From an uncultured Bacteroidales bacterium (GTDB lineage: Bacteria > Bacteroidota > Bacteroidia > Bacteroidales > Paludibacteraceae), in assembly GCA_946615455.1 (NCBI GenBank), contig CAMOHN010000020.1, positions 1-10,752 on the forward strand: DNA of 10,752 bases, written 5' to 3'. The position numbers and the translations under genes were made by a program. Within the stretch, counting starts at the first letter, position 1. Each line of letters begins with the position of its first letter. Below the pieces are notes generated by a model. The model did not search any database and was not told where the DNA came from. It saw only the letters and a program-made list of their open reading frames with translations. Positions 7,035 to 10,752 of this stretch are shown piece by piece.

Positions 7035-7078
7035 AAGTTGAAAGAAGTTTGGAAGTAGAAAGTTAAAAGTAGAAAGAT
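7033..7078 (+). repeat. Degenerate 7-bp repeat array filling the intergenic gap
   Basis: Units related to gaaagtt occur at 7033-7039, 7040-7046, 7051-7057, 7058-7064, 7065-7071 and 7072-7078, with one four-base interruption at 7047-7050. The array starts in the stop codon of the polyferredoxin gene and ends three bases before the ATG of the aldo/keto reductase gene, so it supplies nearly the whole A-rich leader of that gene. The unit closely resembles the one in the array at 6373-6407. Confidence 0.7.
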
Positions 7079-7081
7079 AAA

Positions 7082-8485
7082 ATGGATAGGAGACAGTTTA
7101 TCAAGCATAGTGCCGTTGCTGTGGCAGCTTCATCAGTGCTGTTGACGGCATGTAAGAAGGCAACTTCAGGAACCAACTCGCGGGCAGACGACACACAGCC
7201 TACAAACGGCACCATGACCTTGCGCACCAACCCCAATACCGGCGACCGAGTGTCACTGCTGGGCTTTGGCATGATGCGTTTGCCCGTCATGGCAGGCGGC
7301 ACAGCGCGTGAGAACCCCGACTCACCCATAGACCAAGAAGCAGTCAATCAGATGGTGGACTATGCCATCGCCCACGGGGTGAACTACTTTGACACTTCGC
7401 CTGCCTATTGCCAAGGTGAGTCGGAAAAAAGCACCGGCATTGCCCTCGCACGCCATCCGAGGCAGTCCTACTATGTAGCCACCAAATTGTCTAATTTCTC
7501 ACCCGATACATGGTCTGCTGCCGAGTCCAAAGCCATGTTTGAACGCTCATTGAAGTACTTGCAGACCGACTATGTGGACTATTTGCTGCTGCACGGTGTA
7601 GGCATGGCAGGAGGTGACAAGAATGGCATGGATGCCTTCTATGGTCGCTATATGGATAACGGCGTGCTTGACTGGCTCGTTGAGCAGAAACAGACAGGAC
7701 GCATCCGCAACCTCGGCTTCTCCTACCATGGTGATGTGGCTGTCTTTGATATGTTGTTGCGCTGGCACGACGAAGGTAAGTACCACTGGGACTTCGTGCA
7801 AATCGAACTCAACTACCTTGATTGGAACTATGCTAACGAAATCAATCCGCGCAATACCGATGCCGTCTATCTCTACAACGAGTTGCACCGTCGTGGCATA
7901 CCCGCTGTCATCATGGAGCCGCTATTAGGCGGACGGCTTGCCAAACAACCCGATGCCATCGTCCACCAGATGCACTTGCGCAACAATCGTCTAACACCCG
8001 CCGCATGGGCTTTTCGCTTTGCCGGCTCGCCCGAAGGCGTGCTCTCCGTCCTGAGCGGAATGACTTATTTGGAGCACCTCAAAGAGAACGTCGCCACCTA
8101 CTCGCCACTCGAACCTCTACGAACTGATGAAGAGGACTTCCTGCTCTCGCTCGCACGCGACATATACGAACTCAAGGCCATCCCTTGCACCGCCTGCAAC
8201 TACTGCATGCCTTGCCCCTATGGGTTGAACATCCCGGCAATCTTTGCGCACTACAACAAGTGTATCAGTGAAGGCAATCTGCCCACCATCGGTGCACGCG
8301 ACAATGCCTACCAACGACAACGGCGCGCTTTCCTCGTCGGTTACGACCGATCCGTGCCTAAACTCAGACAAGCAGACCACTGCATAGGCTGCGGCCACTG
8401 CCTATCACACTGCCCACAACGCATTGATATACCCAAAGAAATGAAGCACATCGACCGATTTGTCGAGGCTCTCAAACAATCGTAA
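7082..8485 (+). CDS. Tat-exported lipoprotein aldo/keto reductase with two [4Fe-4S] sites
   Basis: This 467-residue protein starts MDRRQFIKHS, a twin-arginine signal (RRxFIK), followed by a hydrophobic stretch and the lipobox LLTAC with Cys24 as lipidation site. It should therefore be folded in the cytoplasm, exported by Tat and anchored as a lipoprotein. Residues about 52-340 form an aldo/keto reductase barrel with an intact-looking catalytic tetrad: Asp104 and Tyr109 in FDTSPAY, Lys135 in VATKL and His171 in LLLHGV. The C-terminal region holds two ferredoxin-type motifs, Cys369/372/375/378 (CTACNYCMPCPYGLNIP) and Cys434/437/440/444 (CIGCGHCLSHCP), as in the known family of Fe-S aldo/keto reductases. 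Such enzymes use NAD(P)H, which is not free in the periplasm; cofactor carried out by Tat, or electrons delivered through the Fe-S sites, would solve this. It follows the polyferredoxin gene by 47 repeat-rich bases and precedes tatA. The substrate is unknown. Confidence 0.92.
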   Translation: MDRRQFIKHSAVAVAASSVLLTACKKATSGTNSRADDTQPTNGTMTLRTNPNTGDRVSLLGFGMMRLPVMAGGTARENPDSPIDQEAVNQMVDYAIAHGVNYFDTSPAYCQGESEKSTGIALARHPRQSYYVATKLSNFSPDTWSAAESKAMFERSLKYLQTDYVDYLLLHGVGMAGGDKNGMDAFYGRYMDNGVLDWLVEQKQTGRIRNLGFSYHGDVAVFDMLLRWHDEGKYHWDFVQIELNYLDWNYANEINPRNTDAVYLYNELHRRGIPAVIMEPLLGGRLAKQPDAIVHQMHLRNNRLTPAAWAFRFAGSPEGVLSVLSGMTYLEHLKENVATYSPLEPLRTDEEDFLLSLARDIYELKAIPCTACNYCMPCPYGLNIPAIFAHYNKCISEGNLPTIGARDNAYQRQRRAFLVGYDRSVPKLRQADHCIGCGHCLSHCPQRIDIPKEMKHIDRFVEALKQS

Positions 8486-8507
8486 TCTCATCCAAAAACA
8501 CTATACT

Positions 8508-8699
8508 ATGTCATTCGGATTTCAAGAAATCATCATCATCGCCTTGGTCATCTTGCTCTTCTTCGGCGGAAAGAAAATCCCCGAACTGATGCGCGGATTA
8601 GGCAAAGGAGTCAAATCCTTCAAGGAAGGACTCAAAGATTCCGACACAACCACCGAGACCAAATCAAAGGAACAACAAGACCAACAGCAGACGCTCTAA
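8508..8699 (+). CDS. tatA: TatA-type Sec-independent translocase subunit
   Basis: This 63-residue protein has the full TatA plan: an N-terminal membrane helix (about residues 5-21, QEIIIIALVILLFF), the hinge FGGKKIPELMRGLG, an amphipathic helix (GKGVKSFKEGLKD) and a polar tail rich in Gln, Lys and Thr. TatA oligomers form the passage for folded proteins in the cytoplasmic membrane. An in-frame ATG at 8460 would add 16 residues lying inside the aldo/keto reductase gene and would put a charged extension before the membrane helix, so the ATG at 8508 is chosen. The stop codon overlaps the tatC start by one base (TAATG), pointing to translational coupling. No separate TatB is present; in TatA-TatC systems one protein does both jobs. 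Confidence 0.95.
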   Translation: MSFGFQEIIIIALVILLFFGGKKIPELMRGLGKGVKSFKEGLKDSDTTTETKSKEQQDQQQTL

Positions 8700-9430
8700 T
8701 GCACTCGTTTTGGGAACATCTGGACGAGTTGCGTACGGTCATCCTTCACTGCTTGGCCGTTTGGGCTGTGTGTGCCGTGGCTCTGTTTTGCTTGCGTGAA
8801 CCTTTGTTTGACTTTTTGTTCGCTCCAGCCAAGAGCGACTTTGTTCTCTTCCGATGGCTGGATTGGCCACTGATGAGTCCTCGCTTTATCAACACGCAAT
8901 TGGCAGCCCAGTTTGTCACACATGTCCGTGTGGCAGCATGGGCAGGGTTGGTGGTGTCATTTCCCGTCTTGCTGTGGCTCATATTCCGCTTTGTGGCACC
9001 TGCCCTCTATACCAATGAGAAACACGCAACACTCCGTATCATGACTTTTGGCACACTCCTATTCTTTGTGGGAATGGCTGTCAACTTCTTGATTGTGTTC
9101 CCCATCACTTTCCGCTTCCTGTACAACTACCAAGTTCTCCCCGAGGTGGGTAATTATATCGACTTGAATTCATATATCTCTACGCTTTTGACCATGTCAC
9201 TGCTGTTTGGCATTGTTTTTGAAATGCCTCTTGTGGCTTGGGCTATGGGCAAGGCGGGACTGGTGCGTGCCGAGCAGTTGCAGCACTACCGCCGTCATGC
9301 TGTGGTAGCACTCACCATATTGGCTGCCGCCATCACACCCACAGGCGATGCCTTCACCTTGCTCTTGGTCACCCTGCCCTTGTACGGGCTGTACGAAATC
9401 AGTATCCTATTGGTAAAACAAAACACATAA
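8699..9430 (+). CDS. tatC: TatC, twin-arginine translocase receptor subunit
   Basis: This 243-residue polytopic membrane protein recognises twin-arginine signals. Family marks are the N-terminal FWEHLDELRTVI, the FVAPALYTNEK loop after the second membrane segment (equivalent to the FxxPGLxxxE region), LLFGIVFEMPLVAWAMGKAG and the C-terminal HYRRHAVVALTILAAAITPTGDAF, which is a conserved TatC stretch (usually ITPP-D). Six membrane segments can be picked out. The ATG shares a base with the tatA stop. The gene directly follows a clear Tat substrate, the aldo/keto reductase lipoprotein, which suggests that this Tat pair mainly serves the local redox proteins. The length is normal for TatC. Confidence 0.96.
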   Translation: MHSFWEHLDELRTVILHCLAVWAVCAVALFCLREPLFDFLFAPAKSDFVLFRWLDWPLMSPRFINTQLAAQFVTHVRVAAWAGLVVSFPVLLWLIFRFVAPALYTNEKHATLRIMTFGTLLFFVGMAVNFLIVFPITFRFLYNYQVLPEVGNYIDLNSYISTLLTMSLLFGIVFEMPLVAWAMGKAGLVRAEQLQHYRRHAVVALTILAAAITPTGDAFTLLLVTLPLYGLYEISILLVKQNT

Positions 9431-9436
9431 CCAACC

Positions 9437-10486
9437 ATGTATCCGCAACAGATTATTGATGCACTCACTCATGTTCGCTACCCGGGAACGGGCAAGAACA
9501 TCATCGAGAGTGGTATGCTCGAAGATGATATCCGTATCTCCGGCTTTGAAGTCAGTTTCTCGCTCATCTTCGACAAAGACACCGACCCCTTCCTTAAGTC
9601 CGTCCTCAAAGCCGCCGAAGCGGCAGTGCAGACCTATGCCGAACCCAATGCCGTCGTACATATACACACCAAGTTCCGCCAGACTTTCCGTCAGCCGGAC
9701 AATGCTAAACCCGCCCTGCAAGCCGCTCGCATCATTGCCATCCATTCGGGCAAAGGCGGCGTGGGCAAGTCCACCGTCACAGCCAATCTTGCCATCGCCT
9801 TGGCTCAACGAGGCTATCGCGTAGGACTGCTCGATGCCGACATCCACGGACCGAGCATGCCCAAGATGTTCCATACCGAAGATGGTCGCCCCTATTCGGT
9901 AGAAGAAGACGGGCGCACACTCATCGAACCTATCGAGCAGTATGGGATCAAAATGCTCAGTATAGGCTTTTTCGTCAATCCCGAACAAGCCATCGTATGG
10001 CGCGGAGGTATGGCCAGCAATGCCATCAAACAACTCATTGACGATGCACACTGGGGAGAGTTGGACTATTTCCTTATCGACCTACCTCCCGGCACCAGCG
10101 ACATACACCTCACCCTCATGCAGACCGTCCGTCTGACCGGTGCCATCGTGGTCACTACACCCCAACCCGTAGCACTCACCGATGCACGCAAAGGGGTGGA
10201 CATGTTCCGCAACGATAAACTGCAAGTGCCCGTACTGGGTATCGTGGAGAACATGGCATGGTTCACCCCGGAGGAACTGCCAGACCACCGATACTACATC
10301 TTCGGTCGTGACGGAGGTAAGAACTTGGCTGAAGAACTCGGCGTTCCCCTTTTGGGACAGATACCTCTGGTTCAGTCTATCCGCGAATCCGGCGATGAGG
10401 GCACACCCATCGCCTTGCAACCAGGACATCCCGCTGCCGAATGTTTCTTGCAATTAGCCGACCGACTGATTAATCACAATGCGTAG
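9437..10486 (+). CDS. mrp: Mrp/ApbC-type P-loop ATPase, Fe-S cluster carrier
   Basis: This 349-residue cytoplasmic protein has an N-terminal MIP18/DUF59 domain (about residues 4-80) and a ParA/MinD-like ATPase domain (about 96-345). The deviant Walker A is SGKGGVGKS at 104-112; the switch regions are LLDADIHGPSMPKMF at 131-145 and LIDLPPGTSDIHL at 214-226. The family binds and transfers [4Fe-4S] clusters. The CxxC motif that holds the cluster in ApbC and in eukaryotic Nbp35/Ind1 relatives is absent: at the usual place there is ENMAWFTPEELPDHRYYIFG, and the only Cys is Cys336. I recall that form as usual for Bacteroidetes homologues, so it is probably not damage. The start lies six bases after the tatC stop. 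The position in a gene run encoding at least eight Fe-S sites fits a loading role, but Mrp is a housekeeping protein and the linkage may be incidental. Confidence 0.93.
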   Translation: MYPQQIIDALTHVRYPGTGKNIIESGMLEDDIRISGFEVSFSLIFDKDTDPFLKSVLKAAEAAVQTYAEPNAVVHIHTKFRQTFRQPDNAKPALQAARIIAIHSGKGGVGKSTVTANLAIALAQRGYRVGLLDADIHGPSMPKMFHTEDGRPYSVEEDGRTLIEPIEQYGIKMLSIGFFVNPEQAIVWRGGMASNAIKQLIDDAHWGELDYFLIDLPPGTSDIHLTLMQTVRLTGAIVVTTPQPVALTDARKGVDMFRNDKLQVPVLGIVENMAWFTPEELPDHRYYIFGRDGGKNLAEELGVPLLGQIPLVQSIRESGDEGTPIALQPGHPAAECFLQLADRLINHNA

Positions 10487-10752
10487 AAAACCTTCACTCA
10501 AAGCTACCGAATTGGGGACAGAGCCTATCCGCCACCTGCTCTTCAAGTACGCCATGCCTGCCATCATCGCCATGACGGCCAGCTCGGTCTATAATATCGT
10601 GGATAGTAGCTTCATCGGCCACGGCTGCGGCGTGTTGGCTCTATCCGGACTCACCGTAGCTAAACCCATGATGGACATCTGTGCCGCCTTTGGTAGTCTG
10701 GTGGGCGTGGGAGGCAGCACACTGGTGGCTATTTTCCTTTGCGCAAAAAACT
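10479..10752 (+). CDS. MATE-family efflux transporter, N-terminal part
   Basis: A frame opens at ATG 10479, overlapping the end of the mrp gene by eight bases, and runs off the right edge after 91 codons. It reads MRRKPSLKATELGTEPIRHL and continues with LLFKYAMPAIIAMTASSVYN, IVDSSFIGHG, LALSGLTVAKPMMD and AFGSLVGVGGSTLVAI. ELGTEPIxxLLxKYAxPAIIAMTASSxYNIVDxxFIG is the characteristic start of Bacteroidetes MATE multidrug/sodium antiporters, with the first two of about twelve membrane helices visible. The overlap with mrp suggests co-transcription and coupled translation. The substrate is unknown. The link to the redox genes may be no more than position. Confidence 0.9.
   Translation, partial: MRRKPSLKATELGTEPIRHLLFKYAMPAIIAMTASSVYNIVDSSFIGHGCGVLALSGLTVAKPMMDICAAFGSLVGVGGSTLVAIFLCAKN

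Noticed and set aside
7033..7078. CRISPR-like or attachment-site reading of the short repeats
   Set aside because: Units are only 7 bp, tandem without spacers and without symmetry; they fit a heptamer tandem array, not a CRISPR array or recombination site.
7082..8485. Nitrate reductase (Nap) operon as the meaning of the NapGH-like protein
   Set aside because: No NapA, NapB, NapC or NapD-like gene is present in the window; the similarity is only to the electron-transfer subunits.
8460..8507. Upstream ATG for TatA adding 16 residues
   Set aside because: The extension lies in the end of the reductase gene and would place a charged, non-conserved segment ahead of the membrane helix; TatA proteins begin just before that helix.
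9407..10051. Minus-strand reading frame (214 codons) across the tatC/mrp junction
   Set aside because: It crosses the end of one recognised gene and the start of another on the opposite strand and shows no family motif.

Overview
The window looks like chromosomal DNA of a Bacteroidales bacterium of medium GC content (Prevotella/Porphyromonas/Bacteroides-type; genus not resolvable by eye). The evidence is the set of promoters of the Bacteroidetes type (TAnnTTTG at -7, near-TTTG at -33), the lack of clear Shine-Dalgarno sequences, a secreted helix-hairpin-helix protein of a type common in that order, and an Mrp ATPase and MATE start of Bacteroidetes type. Coding density is very high; no RNA gene, insertion sequence, CRISPR array or convincing terminator was seen, and no gene-free stretch exceeds 100 bases.

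Layout. (1) 1-237, minus strand: N-terminal part of a membrane protein, probably a flippase-like (lysylphosphatidylglycerol synthase TM-type) protein. (2) 238-295: a compact divergent region with two interleaved promoters, each placed so that transcription should start at or next to the ATG. (3) 296-2146, plus: exported helix-hairpin-helix/putative beta-barrel protein. (4) 2245 to the right edge, plus: a tightly packed gene run headed by its own promoter at 2198-2229: TonB-dependent receptor, DUF362-DUF1893 lipoprotein, NapH-NapG-like polyferredoxin fusion, Tat-exported [4Fe-4S] aldo/keto reductase lipoprotein, TatA, TatC, Mrp/ApbC-type Fe-S carrier ATPase and the start of a MATE transporter. 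Gaps in this run are 47 bases or less, and the tatA/tatC and mrp/MATE junctions overlap.

How the genes may work together (inference). The receptor would bring a ligand through the outer membrane. The NapH-like half of the fusion could take electrons from menaquinol and pass them to its NapG-like half, which an internal Tat-like segment could place in the periplasm. The twin-arginine lipoprotein aldo/keto reductase, with two more Fe-S clusters, is an obvious candidate partner there. TatA and TatC in the same run would export the folded cofactor proteins, and Mrp could help load Fe-S clusters. The DUF362-DUF1893 lipoprotein adds an extracytoplasmic protein of unknown chemistry. This resembles a self-contained envelope redox module carrying its own Tat translocase; its substrate cannot be told from the sequence.

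The most unusual details are the NapH-NapG fusion with a buried KR-type Tat motif, a five-unit 7-bp repeat array exactly at the fusion joint, a related degenerate 7-bp array filling the next intergenic gap, and the fusion of DUF362 to DUF1893 in an exported lipoprotein.
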